64,000 bases of DNA from Idiomarina fontislapidosi (GCF_003226255.1 NZ_QJST01000007.1:62001-126000), one strand, 5' to 3'; shown: positions 18,580-29,796, counted from the stretch's first letter. The notes: generated by a model from the letters alone, not told the origin. Program-made: numbers and translations.

Positions 18580-18608
18580 ATATTAAAGACCTATGCCGCG
18601 CCTGTCAA
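18580..18608 (-). promoter_or_regulatory. promoter of the tRNA-Asn pair
   Basis: On the minus strand TTGACA (18603-18608) and TAATAT (18580-18585) are spaced by 17 bases. The downstream discriminator is GC-rich (CGACGCCG), typical of stringently controlled stable-RNA promoters. Confidence 0.85.
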
Positions 18609-19231
18609 CTAGAGATACAGTATTTTTGTTGTTTTTTAGTTTGACTGATTAAATCTTGTTCGAGTGTTTATTTTGTAGCCTAACACTGAAAACAACGGGC
18701 TAATGCCTCTATAAAGAAATGTCAAGTGACTGTCACAAATTAGCCTATAACGAAAGTAATGTTTTGTTAGTTGCTGAGGATATCCACATATCGCTGAAAT
18801 CCACATCAGCCAATGCCTACAGGATCTTATCCACGGATTCTGTGGATAACCCTGTGCTTAAGTGTGTGAAATAGTACGTTTAGTGCGGTTTGTAGGCAAA
18901 ATTAACGATTGTTCAGAAAATAGCTTTTCCAAAAAAATGTATTTAAAAACAATTGGTTATTTATTTATAATAAAAACATAAAAGTATTGCTTTAACACCC
19001 CAGTAAGATTGCCCGAAGAATCAGCAACTTGTGTATTTCTTATTTAATTTGGGTGTTTTTTAAACGCTCTTGGCAAGGGTTTTGCGGTTGCTGAAGCGAA
19101 TAAACGACGCATGAGTTGTATAACTTAACTGAGCAACAGTGATGGCTAAGCGTACTGTATTGTAATAAAAATGTCTCATTGTGTTGGCGGCTTTACTACT
19201 CAGGTTGGCCCTTTACAGAGCGAGCAAAGTT
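18609..19231. other. gene-free region with a cluster of DnaA boxes
   Basis: This is the core of the only gene-free stretch over 300 bases in the window (18560-19286, including the tRNA promoter and a terminator). It holds one perfect DnaA box, TTATCCACA, at 18841-18849 on the minus strand, and TTATCCACG at 18827-18835 facing it, giving an inverted TTATCCAC/GTGGATAA pair. ATATCCACA (18780-18788) and AAATCCACA (18797-18805) are upstream, and weaker minus-strand matches lie at 18853-18861 and 18863-18871. An A/T-rich tract follows at about 18900-18990. I see no supported ORF or clear small RNA. A DARS- or datA-like role in replication control is possible. Confidence 0.6.
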
Positions 19232-19236
19232 AAAAA

Positions 19237-19266
19237 AAAGCCCCGTTAGCGAGCTAACGGGGCTTT
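19237..19266 (-). terminator. intrinsic terminator of the aspartate aminotransferase gene
   Basis: A 14-bp stem AAAGCCCCGTTAGC paired with GCTAACGGGGCTTT, loop of two bases, followed on the minus strand by a run of T. Confidence 0.9.
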
Positions 19267-19286
19267 AATGTTTATAAATCTAAGTT

Positions 19287-20477
19287 TTAACTGAGCTTAT
19301 CTGCAAAGGCACTGATGCGAGTCACGGCCTCTTTCAAGGTATCTAAACTCGTTGCAAATGATAAACGGCAGTATCCATCAGTACCAAAAGCGGATCCTGG
19401 TACCAATGCAACATTGGCTTCGGTTAATAGCTTCTCGCATAATTCAATGTCGCTAGTGACACCGGCTTTACTCATGAGACCCTGGATACGAGCAAAGGTG
19501 TAGAAAGTACCATCGCCTTCGACGCACTCGATACCATCAATGGCATTTAATGCGTTCACTAAATAGTCGTGACGCTGCTTGAATGCACTGATCATGGTAT
19601 CGATGCAACTTTGATCGCCATTTAAAGCAGCGGCTGCGGCATGCTGGCTAATACTGGTGGGGTTCGAGGTGCTTTGTGATTGTATTTTTTTCATCGCCGC
19701 AATAATGGGCGCTGGACCCGCTGCGTAGCCGATACGCCAACCAGTCATCGCGTAGGCTTTAGATACGCCCGATAAAATCACAGTACGTTCGCGTAACTCG
19801 GGCGCAACCATAACAATATTGGCAAACTGACTGCGGTCCCACAAAATATGCTCGTACATATCGTCTGTGGCAATCAGCACATTGGGGAAATCGACCAACA
19901 CATCGGCAAGCGCGCGTAATTCCTCTGCCGAATACGCAGTACCACTTGGGTTGGATGGACTGTTAATAAACATCAAACGTGTTTTGTCCGTTAATGCGTT
20001 GCGTAATTGATCCGGTGTGATTTTAAAGCGTTGCTCTAACTCGGTGTGCACGATAACGGGTTCGGCCTCAACCAGCTTAACCATGTCGGGGTATGAGACC
20101 CAGTAAGGTGCAGGGATAATGACTTCATCACCTGGATTAAGCCAGGCACTCAGTAAGTTAAAAATACTGTGCTTACCCCCGGCGGACACGATAATCTCAT
20201 TGAGTCCGTAATCGAGCTGATTGTCTCGCTTGAACTTATCAGCGACCGCTTGCTTAAGCTCGGTGATGCCATCCACTGCAGTATATTTGGTTTTACCTGC
20301 TTGAATAGCCTCGATGGCGGCCTGCTTGATGAAGTCGGGTGTATCAAAATCGGGCTCACCCACACCTAAACCAATAACATCTTTACCCGCGCTTCTTAAC
20401 TCGTTGGCTTTTTGGGTCACCGCGAGTGTTGGAGAAGGTTGGATAGAATTAACGCGCTTTGATAGCTGATAGTCCAC
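19287..20477 (-). CDS. PLP-dependent aspartate aminotransferase, subgroup Ib type
   Basis: This fold-type I aminotransferase probably interconverts aspartate/2-oxoglutarate and oxaloacetate/glutamate. The 396-residue protein begins DYQLSKRVNSIQPSPTLAV, has INSPSNPSG, the PLP region and the Schiff-base Lys in SGVSKAYAMTGWRIGY, and a C-terminal CRLSFATS Arg for substrate carboxylate. These are features of subgroup Ib (Bacillus/Thermus type), not of E. coli AspC. I chose GTG 20477 because GAAGGAA precedes it and homology starts there; the frame stays open to 20537. A strong terminator follows it. Related enzymes can also accept prephenate or aromatic substrates. Confidence 0.9.
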   Translation of the reverse strand: MDYQLSKRVNSIQPSPTLAVTQKANELRSAGKDVIGLGVGEPDFDTPDFIKQAAIEAIQAGKTKYTAVDGITELKQAVADKFKRDNQLDYGLNEIIVSAGGKHSIFNLLSAWLNPGDEVIIPAPYWVSYPDMVKLVEAEPVIVHTELEQRFKITPDQLRNALTDKTRLMFINSPSNPSGTAYSAEELRALADVLVDFPNVLIATDDMYEHILWDRSQFANIVMVAPELRERTVILSGVSKAYAMTGWRIGYAAGPAPIIAAMKKIQSQSTSNPTSISQHAAAAALNGDQSCIDTMISAFKQRHDYLVNALNAIDGIECVEGDGTFYTFARIQGLMSKAGVTSDIELCEKLLTEANVALVPGSAFGTDGYCRLSFATSLDTLKEAVTRISAFADKLS

Positions 20478-20612
20478 TACGAATTCCTTCCGATTTTGCC
20501 TATATAAACTGCTTTCTACTATACGGATCGGCGCCATTAAAGTCTATCAACATAGCCAAACAATGGGTGTTTGCTGTACACTGACGGGGTTTATTCAAGA
20601 GGAGGTATTTTC

Positions 20613-21971
20613 ATGGCTACAACCGACGCATCTCGGAGTCTTATTAACGCGCCGGTTGGAAAAACGCTGTGGGAAATGACATGGCCCGTTATTTTTGGCG
20701 TGGCAACGCTGATAAGCTTTAATGTTGTTGATACCTTCTTTATTAGTTTGCTTGGCACTGACCCTCTTGCCGCAGTCAGCTTTACCTTCCCCATCACCTT
20801 TACGGTCGTGAGTCTCACCATTGGCTTAGGGATTGGCACGTCAGCTGTGATTGCACGAAAATACGGTCGTGACAAACCAGAAGAAGCCCAGTTTGATGGC
20901 TTTGCTGCGCTCTCCGTTTCCGCTTTATTAGTGTTGATGCTGTCAGCCATTGGCTATATTTTCATGGACAGTATCTTTACCCTTTTGCAAGCGCAGCAAC
21001 GTTTACTACCGTTGATCCGTGAATACATGACGCTCTGGTTTGCAGGCAGTGTCATGCTGGTTACACCCATGGTCGGCAATGCCGTACTCAGGGCGTCGGG
21101 CGATACCCGAACGCCGTCATTAATTATGGCATCGGGTGGATTAGCAAACGCCATTTTTGATCCCATTTTGATTTTTGGTTGGGGCCCGATTCCTGCTATG
21201 GGCATCGAGGGCGCGGCGCTGGCAAGTGTCATCTCATGGTTTAGTGGCGTTATATTAGTGTTCTGGTTATTGAGTCGTAAACAGCTCATACGTGTGCGTA
21301 TTGAAACAACGCGCGGCTTATTTCGTGAATGGCTCGATGCCGCGCGCGCGATTCTAAAAATTGGCTTGCCGGCAGCCGGGGCCAATATCCTCACGCCACT
21401 TGCGATGTCAGTAATGACGGCGATCATCGCATCCTACGGTGCTGCTGCTGTAGCCGCGTTTGGCGTTGGTACTCGACTCGAGTCGCTTGCGAGTATCATT
21501 ATTTTAGCACTATCAATGTCGCTGCCGCCGCTGATTAGCCAAAACTTTGGTGCCAACCGCGTCGATCGGGTACGAGAGGCGTATGGCAAAGCATTAAAAG
21601 CGGTGTTTGCGATTCAACTGGTTATATACGCGGCTATGGCGATTACCGCACCGTGGATAGCGATGGCGTTTGCCAAAGAGCAAGAAGTGGCACGAATCGT
21701 TGAACTGTTTATTTACATTATGCCGATTGGCTATGGCTTTCAAGGTTGGATCATTCTCTCGAACTCGAGCTTCAATGCTATCCATAAGCCGATGCGTGCG
21801 CTTGGCTTGAGTGTCATCCGCTTGTTTGTTTTTTTCGTACCTCTGTCCTACTTAGGGAGTCTACTCGCCGATTTGCACGGTCTATTTATCGGCGGTGTGG
21901 TGGCGAATATCATTACAGCGGCTATCGCCTATCTATGGTTTACGCGTGAGCTGAGGAGGGTTGGTGAGTAA
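20613..21971 (+). CDS. MATE family efflux transporter
   Basis: MATE proteins export cationic drugs or metabolites using sodium or proton gradients. The 452-residue protein has about 12 hydrophobic helices in two homologous halves, with family features such as WPVIFG near the start, [15 protein letters not shown] and the second-half GLPAAGAN and [10 protein letters not shown]-like segment ([10 protein letters not shown]). ATG 20613 has a strong AAGAGGAGG before it; an upstream in-frame ATG at 20571 does not. It overlaps the uvrB start by 8 bases. Substrate unknown. Confidence 0.92.
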   Translation: MATTDASRSLINAPVGKTLWEMTWPVIFGVATLISFNVVDTFFISLLGTDPLAAVSFTFPITFTVVSLTIGLGIGTSAVIARKYGRDKPEEAQFDGFAALSVSALLVLMLSAIGYIFMDSIFTLLQAQQRLLPLIREYMTLWFAGSVMLVTPMVGNAVLRASGDTRTPSLIMASGGLANAIFDPILIFGWGPIPAMGIEGAALASVISWFSGVILVFWLLSRKQLIRVRIETTRGLFREWLDAARAILKIGLPAAGANILTPLAMSVMTAIIASYGAAAVAAFGVGTRLESLASIIILALSMSLPPLISQNFGANRVDRVREAYGKALKAVFAIQLVIYAAMAITAPWIAMAFAKEQEVARIVELFIYIMPIGYGFQGWIILSNSSFNAIHKPMRALGLSVIRLFVFFVPLSYLGSLLADLHGLFIGGVVANIITAAIAYLWFTRELRRVGE

Positions 21972-23994
21972 AGCATTTGAATTAGTATCGAGCTACCAGC
22001 CAGCAGGTGATCAGCCTGCGGCAATTGAAAAACTGTTAGAAAATTTAGACGCGGGTCTCGCGCATCAAACTTTACTTGGCGTCACAGGGTCGGGTAAAAC
22101 TTTTACGATGGCCAATGTGATTGCTCAGTCGCAACGCCCGACGCTCATCCTGGCACACAATAAGACCTTGGCGGCGCAGTTGTATGGTGAAATGAAAGAG
22201 TTTTTCCCAAACAACGCGGTGGAGTATTTTGTTTCGTACTATGACTACTACCAGCCTGAAGCCTATGTGCCGACCACCGACACCTTTATCGAAAAAGATG
22301 CATCAATAAATGACCACATTGAACAAATGCGTCTTTCGGCGACAAAAGCCTTGATGGAACGCCGCGATGTTGTTTTGGTTGCTTCGGTTTCAGCGATTTA
22401 CGGGTTGGGTGACCCGGAATCCTATATGAAAATGATGTTGCATTTACGGCGCGGCGATATCCTCGATCAGCGCGACATTTTGCGCCGTTTAGCACAACTA
22501 CAATATAAACGTAATGATGCCGCTTTTGAGCGTGGCACCTATCGAGTCCGTGGGGAGGTGATTGACATCTTTCCCGCTGAATCAGAAGAACTTGCGGTGC
22601 GCGTTGAGCTATTTGATAACGAAGTGGATCGCATTAGCTTTTTTGAACCGCTGACAGGTCAGGTCACCGAAGCCGATGTGGCACGGGCGACGATTTATCC
22701 TAAGACGCACTATGTAACGCCACGCGAAGTCTTGGTTGAAGCGATCGAGAAAATCAAAGACGAATTAAAAGATCGTCGCGATATGTTGCTGAAACAAAAT
22801 AAACTGCTCGAAGAACAGCGCATTAATCAACGCACCCAATTTGATATCGAGATGATGTTGGAGCTCGGTTACTGCTCGGGTATCGAAAACTACTCACGAT
22901 ACCTCTCCGGACGAGCACCTGGCGAGCCACCGCCGACATTAATGGATTACCTGCCCGATGATGCGTTGCTCATTATTGATGAGTCGCATGTGACGGTGTC
23001 ACAGGTGGGCGCGATGTATAAAGGCGACCGTTCTCGTAAAGAGAACTTAGTTGAGTACGGCTTCCGACTTCCGAGCGCGTTAGATAACCGCCCATTAAAG
23101 TTTGACGAATTCGAAGCCATCGCGCCACAAACCGTTTATGTGTCGGCGACGCCAGGCAAGTATGAACTTGAGCGCAGCAGTGGTGAAGTCGTTGAGCAAG
23201 TCGTGCGTCCGACGGGCTTGGTCGATCCCATTATCGAAGTACGCCCGGTGGCATCGCAGGTGGATGACTTGATGTCCGAGGTGCGTTTACGTGTCGAGAA
23301 AGAAGAGCGTGTGCTGGCTACGACCTTGACCAAAAAGATGGCGGAGGATTTGAGCGACTATCTAGACGAGCACGGCATTCGAGTGCGTTATCTTCACTCG
23401 GATATTGATACGGTTGAGCGCATGGAGATTATCCGCGATTTACGGCTGGGTAAATTTGATGTACTGGTGGGGATTAACTTGCTCCGTGAGGGTCTCGACA
23501 TGCCAGAAGTATCGCTTGTTGCGATTCTCGATGCAGATAAAGAAGGCTTCTTGCGTTCGGATCGCTCGTTGATACAAACTATCGGTCGTGCAGCACGTAA
23601 CGTGAACGGTAAAGCAATCCTGTACGGTGACAGAATCACCGGATCGATGCAGCGAGCGATAGAAGAAACGGATCGTCGTCGTGAAAAGCAAATCGCATTT
23701 AATAAAGAGCATGGCATCACGCCGCAAAAACTGAACAAGAAAGTCACTGACGTGATGGATCTTGGTCAGGGCGGTGCGAACCGTAAGAACCGTGCTGCGA
23801 AAGCGGTGGCTGAAGTGGCTTCAGGGTATGACCCGCGGACCGTGATGATTAAAGACACGAACGCGGTGATTAAAGAAATCGAAGCGAAAGAGAAAGAAAT
23901 GTACGCGGCCGCGCAGAACCTCGAGTTTGAGAAGGCAGCACAGTTGCGTGACGATATTAAAACATTGCGTGAGCAACTTAAGCGAGCGGTTTAA
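21964..23994 (+). CDS. uvrB: excinuclease ABC subunit B
   Basis: UvrB is the damage-verification helicase of nucleotide excision repair. The 676-residue protein has Walker [10 protein letters not shown], the beta-hairpin [10 protein letters not shown] that probes DNA, Walker B-type LLIIDESH, the helicase motifs [20 protein letters not shown] and QTIGRAARN, and the C-terminal UVR motif ([12 protein letters not shown]) that contacts UvrC. GTG 21964 has GAGGAGG 5 bases upstream. It overlaps the MATE gene by 8 bases, so the two are probably coupled. No LexA box was evident nearby, and its promoter would be shared with the MATE gene. Confidence 0.97.
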   Translation: MSKAFELVSSYQPAGDQPAAIEKLLENLDAGLAHQTLLGVTGSGKTFTMANVIAQSQRPTLILAHNKTLAAQLYGEMKEFFPNNAVEYFVSYYDYYQPEAYVPTTDTFIEKDASINDHIEQMRLSATKALMERRDVVLVASVSAIYGLGDPESYMKMMLHLRRGDILDQRDILRRLAQLQYKRNDAAFERGTYRVRGEVIDIFPAESEELAVRVELFDNEVDRISFFEPLTGQVTEADVARATIYPKTHYVTPREVLVEAIEKIKDELKDRRDMLLKQNKLLEEQRINQRTQFDIEMMLELGYCSGIENYSRYLSGRAPGEPPPTLMDYLPDDALLIIDESHVTVSQVGAMYKGDRSRKENLVEYGFRLPSALDNRPLKFDEFEAIAPQTVYVSATPGKYELERSSGEVVEQVVRPTGLVDPIIEVRPVASQVDDLMSEVRLRVEKEERVLATTLTKKMAEDLSDYLDEHGIRVRYLHSDIDTVERMEIIRDLRLGKFDVLVGINLLREGLDMPEVSLVAILDADKEGFLRSDRSLIQTIGRAARNVNGKAILYGDRITGSMQRAIEETDRRREKQIAFNKEHGITPQKLNKKVTDVMDLGQGGANRKNRAAKAVAEVASGYDPRTVMIKDTNAVIKEIEAKEKEMYAAAQNLEFEKAAQLRDDIKTLREQLKRAV

Positions 23995-24062
23995 TCGGTT
24001 TTTATAATTAGAAATGCAAATCGTAATTGCTATCATTTCAATAGACAGGAATGGAGGGCATT

Positions 24063-24257
24063 ATGATTAAGACAGCAAGTTTTGCAGTCATGCATTTCTC
24101 GATCGCTTTTACAGTGGTTTGGGTAATGACAGGCGATGTGGTCATGGGTGGTGCCGTGGCACTGATAGAGCCATTAGTGAATACGGTAGGTTATTACTTT
24201 CATGAAAAGATCTGGCAACGGAACGGCGTTCGTCGAACGAGCGCGTTATCTGGATAA
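24063..24257 (+). CDS. small DUF2061 membrane protein
   Basis: A 64-residue protein of the DUF2061 family, predicted to have two membrane helices. Family features are the KTASFAVMHFSIAFTVVWVM stretch, the central GGAVALIEPLVNTVGYYFHE and a charged C-terminus (KIWQRNG). GGAGG lies 6 bases before the ATG. The function of the family is unknown. Its 3' end overlaps the next gene by 56 bases in another frame. Confidence 0.85.
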   Translation: MIKTASFAVMHFSIAFTVVWVMTGDVVMGGAVALIEPLVNTVGYYFHEKIWQRNGVRRTSALSG

Positions 24258-24729
24258 AGAGGGGCGCGCGAGCACGCCTCTGTTTTTTATCTGCGTCACG
24301 TTTTTTCTATGCCGAGGCTATTTGGCGGGCATCGTGTCGCTGACCTTCAACGAAGATCGTACTCGATTACTCTCATTATTTTATAAAAGCTCAGAGCAGT
24401 TTGGACTGATGTTAGTGGTCGGATTGCCTGCGCTCTGTGTGTTGTTAGCGACCAGTTTTGCTAAAGAAGATGGATACAACTGGGCAAATCAACTGATGCG
24501 CGTGTCTCAGCCGCTGATGTTCGCTTCGCTCGCGCTCGACGCTATCTTGATTGCCAGCCTATTGCTGCACGAGCACGGCAGTTTCTCGTGGGGTAAGGCA
24601 TCCATCATTTTGATTTGGTTCATCAGCGTGTGGTATGTCAGTAAGTCACGGCAATGGCGATTTTACCGACGTCACTTGGCGGAAAAGCCCGAAGAATCGG
24701 TGCCCGAAGACACCGATAAAGCTGTTTGA
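24202..24729 (+). CDS. DUF2919/YfeZ-like inner membrane protein
   Basis: A 175-residue protein with about four hydrophobic segments and a basic/acidic tail. The N-terminal YLDKEGRASTPLFF followed by membrane helices resembles DUF2919 (E. coli YfeZ) proteins, but the match is from memory and moderate. The only reasonable start is ATG 24202, which overlaps the DUF2061 gene by 56 bases and has no good ribosome binding site, so re-initiation from the upstream gene is likely. Function unknown. Confidence 0.7.
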   Translation: MKRSGNGTAFVERARYLDKEGRASTPLFFICVTFFLCRGYLAGIVSLTFNEDRTRLLSLFYKSSEQFGLMLVVGLPALCVLLATSFAKEDGYNWANQLMRVSQPLMFASLALDAILIASLLLHEHGSFSWGKASIILIWFISVWYVSKSRQWRFYRRHLAEKPEESVPEDTDKAV

Positions 24730-24755
24730 GCAATTGCTCTTCTGATTCCTGCAAG

Positions 24756-25583
24756 TTAGAGCAGGTAGTGCGCGTGGAAGCGTAACTGCTCTTCTATGAG
24801 ACTACTAATAAAGTAATAGCTGTGATCATAGCCTTCGTGCAAGTAAATTGCACCAGGGCCATCGGTCTCATCAAAAACAGCCTGCAGAGCTTCTGGCTTC
24901 AGTTGTTCCTCAAGAAAGTTGTCTGCCAATCCTTGATCAACCCGAATCGGTCGTACTTGCCCATAAGCTTTTATTAGCTCAACGGCATCGTAGTCCTTCC
25001 ATGCATCGCGGTTAGTTCCCAAATACTGAGTAAACGCATACTCTCCCCATGGGCACTGTGTTGGGTGAGTGATAGGGGAGAACGCTGAAATACTTTGATA
25101 GCGTTCTGGGTTTCGCACACCAATGACCAGTGCACCGTGTCCACCCATTGAGTGACCTGCAATCGAACGTTGGTCTGTCAGTGGAAACTGTGCCTCGACG
25201 CTTTTGGGCAGCTCATCAAGAATGTAATCATACATTTGATAATGTTGCTTCCAAGGGGCTTCTGTCGCATTTAAATAGAATCCTGCGCCTTTACCAAAGT
25301 CATAGCGATCCTCATCAGGCACATCGTCGCCACGTGGACTGGTGTCTGGAATAATCAGTGCGATGCCCAATTGCGCGGCAACGCGTTGCGCGCCTGCTTT
25401 GGTGGAAAAGTTTTCATCGGTGCAGGTGAGACCTGACAAAAAGTAAAGGCTCGGTACTTTATGATGTTCAGCCTGAGGCGGCAGAAACACGCTCAACTGC
25501 ATATCGCAGTTGAGCGTCGAAGAGCGGTGTTTTAAGCGGATTTGTCGACCGCCAAACGTACGTACTTCGCTTACGATTTCCAT
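24756..25583 (-). CDS. fghA: S-formylglutathione hydrolase
   Basis: FghA hydrolyses S-formylglutathione to formate and glutathione, the last step of glutathione-dependent formaldehyde detoxification. The 275-residue esterase-D-type protein has the FLSGLTCTDENF motif, nucleophile elbow GHSMGGHGA, the AFSPITHP loop and the C-terminal HEGYDHSYYF with the catalytic His. It starts 18 bases after adhC, so adhC-fghA is an operon. Confidence 0.95.
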   Translation of the reverse strand: MEIVSEVRTFGGRQIRLKHRSSTLNCDMQLSVFLPPQAEHHKVPSLYFLSGLTCTDENFSTKAGAQRVAAQLGIALIIPDTSPRGDDVPDEDRYDFGKGAGFYLNATEAPWKQHYQMYDYILDELPKSVEAQFPLTDQRSIAGHSMGGHGALVIGVRNPERYQSISAFSPITHPTQCPWGEYAFTQYLGTNRDAWKDYDAVELIKAYGQVRPIRVDQGLADNFLEEQLKPEALQAVFDETDGPGAIYLHEGYDHSYYFISSLIEEQLRFHAHYLL

Positions 25584-25601
25584 AATGGATACCTTTATCG
25601 C

Positions 25602-26750
<1,149 letters not shown>

Positions 26751-26775
26751 CTAGTAATACGTTAATCACAGGAAC

Positions 26776-26813
26776 AAGTTTAACTTTTTCTGATTTAAAG
26801 GTAATCTAAACTT
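26776..26813. promoter_or_regulatory. possible operator between adhC and the LysR gene
   Basis: An inverted repeat AAGTTTA (26776-26782) and TAAACTT (26807-26813) with 24 bases between lies in the divergent promoter region. LysR proteins usually bind dyads here, but the spacing is wide and the call is tentative. Confidence 0.35.
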
Positions 26814-26843
26814 TTTACAAATGACTTTTGCAAATAAGAAATA

Positions 26844-27722
26844 ATGAAACAGTGGCAGGGAATCAGTGAGTTTGTCGCCGTTGCGCAAACCTCCAGCTTT
26901 ACCAGTGCAGCAAAGCAACTGGGCTTATCAGTGGCGCAAGTGAGCCGTAATATCGCTGCGCTCGAGCAACGTCTGAAACTTCCGTTACTTTACCGGTCGA
27001 CCCGAAGTGTGAGCTTAACGGAGGAGGGGTTATTGTATTTACCCCATTGCCAACTTCTAGTGGCGAGTCTCAATGATGCGGATCAGGCTATCCAACAGCG
27101 ATCAGAAAAACCACAAGGGTTAATCAGGTTGACCGCTCCAGTATTTTACGGCGAACACGTGATTGCTCCTTTAGTCAATGATTTTTTAAATCAGTACCCC
27201 GATTGTCGACTCGATTTTAATCTGACCAATGAGACCTTGGATCTTATTGAGGGACACTACGATTTAGCGATTCGCTTGGGTCACTTAGGTACACCGCGGC
27301 TGAAGGCGAGTCCGCTGGGTCATCGCAGACACTTTTTAGTCGGAACGCCGGCGTACTTTGCACGCTTTGGCGAACCCACTGATTTAGCATCGCTGGCTGA
27401 ACACCGGTGCTTAACGGGGACGCTTAAAAGCTGGCGCTTTCAGATTGAAGGCAAAGCAAAAACTGTGCAACCTAACGCTTTGGTCCATTGCAACAGTGGT
27501 TTAGCCATTAAGGATGCAGTCTGTAAGGGGCTAGGGATCGCAATTCTGCCTGACTACTATGTAGCCGAAGAGCTTGAAAAAGGTATCTTGCAAGAAGTAC
27601 TGACCGCGTATCGTCAACCCGACGATGGTATTTGGGCATTGTATCCAGAGTCGCGACATCGAATCGCAAAGGTAAGAGTATTAATCGACTTTCTGAAATT
27701 GAAGCTAACCGATAACGGTTAA
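26844..27722 (+). CDS. LysR family transcriptional regulator, divergent from adhC-fghA
   Basis: A 292-residue LysR-type regulator. The winged HTH is at about residues 5-62 (FTSAAKQLGLSVAQVSRNIAALE, then LLYRSTRSVSLTEEG), followed by a LysR substrate-binding domain. Placed 120 bases divergent from adhC-fghA, it is the likely regulator of formaldehyde detoxification here, as seen for adhC neighbours in Vibrio and Shewanella relatives. The inducer is not known from sequence. Confidence 0.92.
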   Translation: MKQWQGISEFVAVAQTSSFTSAAKQLGLSVAQVSRNIAALEQRLKLPLLYRSTRSVSLTEEGLLYLPHCQLLVASLNDADQAIQQRSEKPQGLIRLTAPVFYGEHVIAPLVNDFLNQYPDCRLDFNLTNETLDLIEGHYDLAIRLGHLGTPRLKASPLGHRRHFLVGTPAYFARFGEPTDLASLAEHRCLTGTLKSWRFQIEGKAKTVQPNALVHCNSGLAIKDAVCKGLGIAILPDYYVAEELEKGILQEVLTAYRQPDDGIWALYPESRHRIAKVRVLIDFLKLKLTDNG

Positions 27723-27763
27723 GGTGGAGTATTTAATTAGACTAACAGGGGAAGAAAAAAAGG

Positions 27764-27840
27764 TGGTGGATGGTACTGGGCTCGAACCAGTGACCCTCGC
27801 CTTGTAAGGGCGATGCTCTCCCAACTGAGCTAACCATCCA
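27764..27840 (-). tRNA. tRNA-Val (TAC), copy 1
   Basis: A 77-base minus-strand cloverleaf with acceptor TGGATGG/CCATCCA, anticodon loop CTTACAA (TAC), T arm CTGG-TTCGAGC-CCAG and encoded CCA. Confidence 0.96.
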
Positions 27841-27870
27841 ACGCCAAGGAAAACAACGAAGGGGAAGAAG

Positions 27871-27947
27871 TGGTGGATGGTACTGGGCTCGAACCAGTGA
27901 CCCTCGCCTTGTAAGGGCGATGCTCTCCCAACTGAGCTAACCATCCA
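27871..27947 (-). tRNA. tRNA-Val (TAC), copy 2
   Basis: Identical to the copy at 27764-27840, 30 bases away, and nearer the shared promoter. Confidence 0.96.
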
Positions 27948-27984
27948 GTTTTGTCATCGCACTTCTGCGTCGTTGCGAGGAGGC

Positions 27985-28012
27985 ATTATAGGGATACGCG
28001 ACAAAGTGTCAA
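27985..28012 (-). promoter_or_regulatory. promoter of the tRNA-Val pair
   Basis: Minus-strand TTGACA (28007-28012) and consensus TATAAT (27985-27990) with a 16-base spacer, about 40 bases before the first tRNA-Val. Confidence 0.85.
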
Positions 28013-28138
28013 ACAAAAAATGCAAAGTTTTTTCCGTTTGCTGACTTTTTAATCATTTTAATTGAATAATGCGCTTTTTGCCTAGGACTGGTAAAATTCA
28101 CGGCGTCTAATCACTGAATCAAATAAAGGAACACAGTA

Positions 28139-29548
28139 ATGAGTGTAGTTACGCGTTTCGCTCCAAGCCCGACTGGCTATTTACATGTTGGCGGTGCTCG
28201 CACAGCGCTTTACTCTTGGCTGGTCGCAAAAGCCCAGGGTGGTGAGTTTGTATTGCGAATTGAAGATACCGACCGGGAGCGTTCAACGCAGCCTGCGATT
28301 GATGCCATTTTAGAGGGCATGGAATGGTTAGGGCTGAACTGGGATCGTGGACCTTACTATCAAACCAAGCGTTTTGACCGTTATAAAGAATTAGTGGATC
28401 AACTGCTTGAAGAAGATAAAGCCTATAAATGCTACTGCTCGACCGAGCGTTTGGAAAAAATGCGTGAAGAGCAAATGGAGCGTGGCGAAAAACCCCGTTA
28501 CGATGGGCATTGTCGAGATAACCCCAATGCATCCGGTGATAGTTATGTGATTCGTTTTCGTAACCCGCAAGAGGGTAGCGTTATTTTTGACGATCTCATT
28601 CGTGGTCGCATTGAATTCTCAAACCAAGAACTTGATGACTTAATCATTGCCCGCAGTGATGGCACGCCGACCTACAATTTCTGTGTTGTTGTGGATGATT
28701 GGGAAATGGGGATCACGCATGTCGTGCGTGGTGAAGACCACATTAACAATACGCCACGCCAGATTAATATTCTTAAAGCATTGAATGCACCCGTGCCTTA
28801 CTATGCACATGTATCGATGATTTTGGGCGACGATGGTAAAAAGCTATCTAAGCGCCACGGTGCGGTGGGTGTGATGCACTATCGCGATGATGGGTACTTG
28901 CCAGAGGCGGTGATTAATTATTTAGCCCGTTTAGGCTGGTCGCATGGTGACCAAGAAATATTCAGCAAAGAAGAACTGGTTAAACTCTTTAAATTAGAAG
29001 ACGTCAATAAGGCGGCTTCGGCATTTAACACTGAAAAGCTCAACTGGCTTAACCAACATTACATGAAGACGTTGCCAGCTGAACAAGTGGCTGATGCGTT
29101 AAAATGGCAGTTTGACCAACTCGGTGTCGACACGTCGACCGGTCCAGCACTGACAGCGATTGTGGGTTTGCAAGCCGATCGTGTTAAGACGCTCAAAGAG
29201 ATGGCCGCCATTAGTCGTTATTTCTACGAACCCGTGACTGAGTTTGAAGAAAAGGCCGCTAAGAAACATTTGCGCCCAGTCGCTAAAGAGCCATTAGAAG
29301 CGGTGAAGGCGAGCCTGTCAGACTTGACAGATTGGACTGCTGAATCAATTCAAGCAGCGATTAATGGCACAGCTGAAGCACTTGGCGTGGGCATGGGCAA
29401 AATTGGTATGCCTTTGCGTGTTGCGGCTACGGGAGGCGGTAACTCGCCGTCGTTGGACGTTACGCTGGCACAACTGGATAAGCAAAAGGTTGTTGAGCGT
29501 ATCGACTTGGCGCTTGCGTTCATTGCTGAGCGCGAAGCGAGCGCATAA
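28139..29548 (+). CDS. gltX: glutamyl-tRNA synthetase
   Basis: GltX charges tRNA-Glu. The 469-residue class I synthetase has the HIGH-type motif [14 protein letters not shown] near the N-terminus, the [21 protein letters not shown] segment, and the KMSKS-type motif KKLSKRHGA. The insert between the two carries Cys residues ([14 protein letters not shown]) like the E. coli zinc-binding insertion. It is flanked by tRNA-Val (TAC) on one side and tRNA-Ala/tRNA-Glu on the other, a neighbourhood that recalls E. coli, where gltX also lies between tRNA-Val and tRNA-Ala genes. Confidence 0.97.
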   Translation: MSVVTRFAPSPTGYLHVGGARTALYSWLVAKAQGGEFVLRIEDTDRERSTQPAIDAILEGMEWLGLNWDRGPYYQTKRFDRYKELVDQLLEEDKAYKCYCSTERLEKMREEQMERGEKPRYDGHCRDNPNASGDSYVIRFRNPQEGSVIFDDLIRGRIEFSNQELDDLIIARSDGTPTYNFCVVVDDWEMGITHVVRGEDHINNTPRQINILKALNAPVPYYAHVSMILGDDGKKLSKRHGAVGVMHYRDDGYLPEAVINYLARLGWSHGDQEIFSKEELVKLFKLEDVNKAASAFNTEKLNWLNQHYMKTLPAEQVADALKWQFDQLGVDTSTGPALTAIVGLQADRVKTLKEMAAISRYFYEPVTEFEEKAAKKHLRPVAKEPLEAVKASLSDLTDWTAESIQAAINGTAEALGVGMGKIGMPLRVAATGGGNSPSLDVTLAQLDKQKVVERIDLALAFIAEREASA

Positions 29549-29620
29549 TACGCGATTTGCATGTAAAATAGTCAACTTGATATAAAAATCGCCAGTTGGA
29601 GATATTTTTTCAAAAAACAG

Positions 29621-29650
29621 TTGACACTTAAGCGCTCCTCGCAATAGAAT
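29621..29650 (+). promoter_or_regulatory. promoter of the tRNA-Ala/tRNA-Glu cluster
   Basis: TTGACA (29621-29626) and TAGAAT (29645-29650) with an 18-base spacer, followed by a GC-rich discriminator GCGCCCCGC typical of stable-RNA promoters. Confidence 0.82.
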
Positions 29651-29688
29651 GCGCCCCGCTGTCAAGGCAGTTTCGCTGCTAAAGCAGT

Positions 29689-29764
<76 letters not shown>

Positions 29765-29796
29765 AGTGAAATTTTGATAGCAACGTTAGTGATTGC

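Noticed and set aside
18827-18990. Chromosomal oriC
   Set aside because: DnaA boxes and an A/T-rich tract are present, but neighbours (tRNA-Asn, aminotransferase, MATE, uvrB) are not those of gammaproteobacterial oriC and there are too few boxes.
24011-24045. Fur box before the DUF2061 gene
   Set aside because: The best alignment to the 7-1-7 motif gives only about 10 of 14 matches and there is no functional link to iron.
24728-24739. Terminator after the DUF2919-like gene
   Set aside because: GAGCAATTGCTC is a perfect palindrome, but it has only a short, broken T stretch on either strand.
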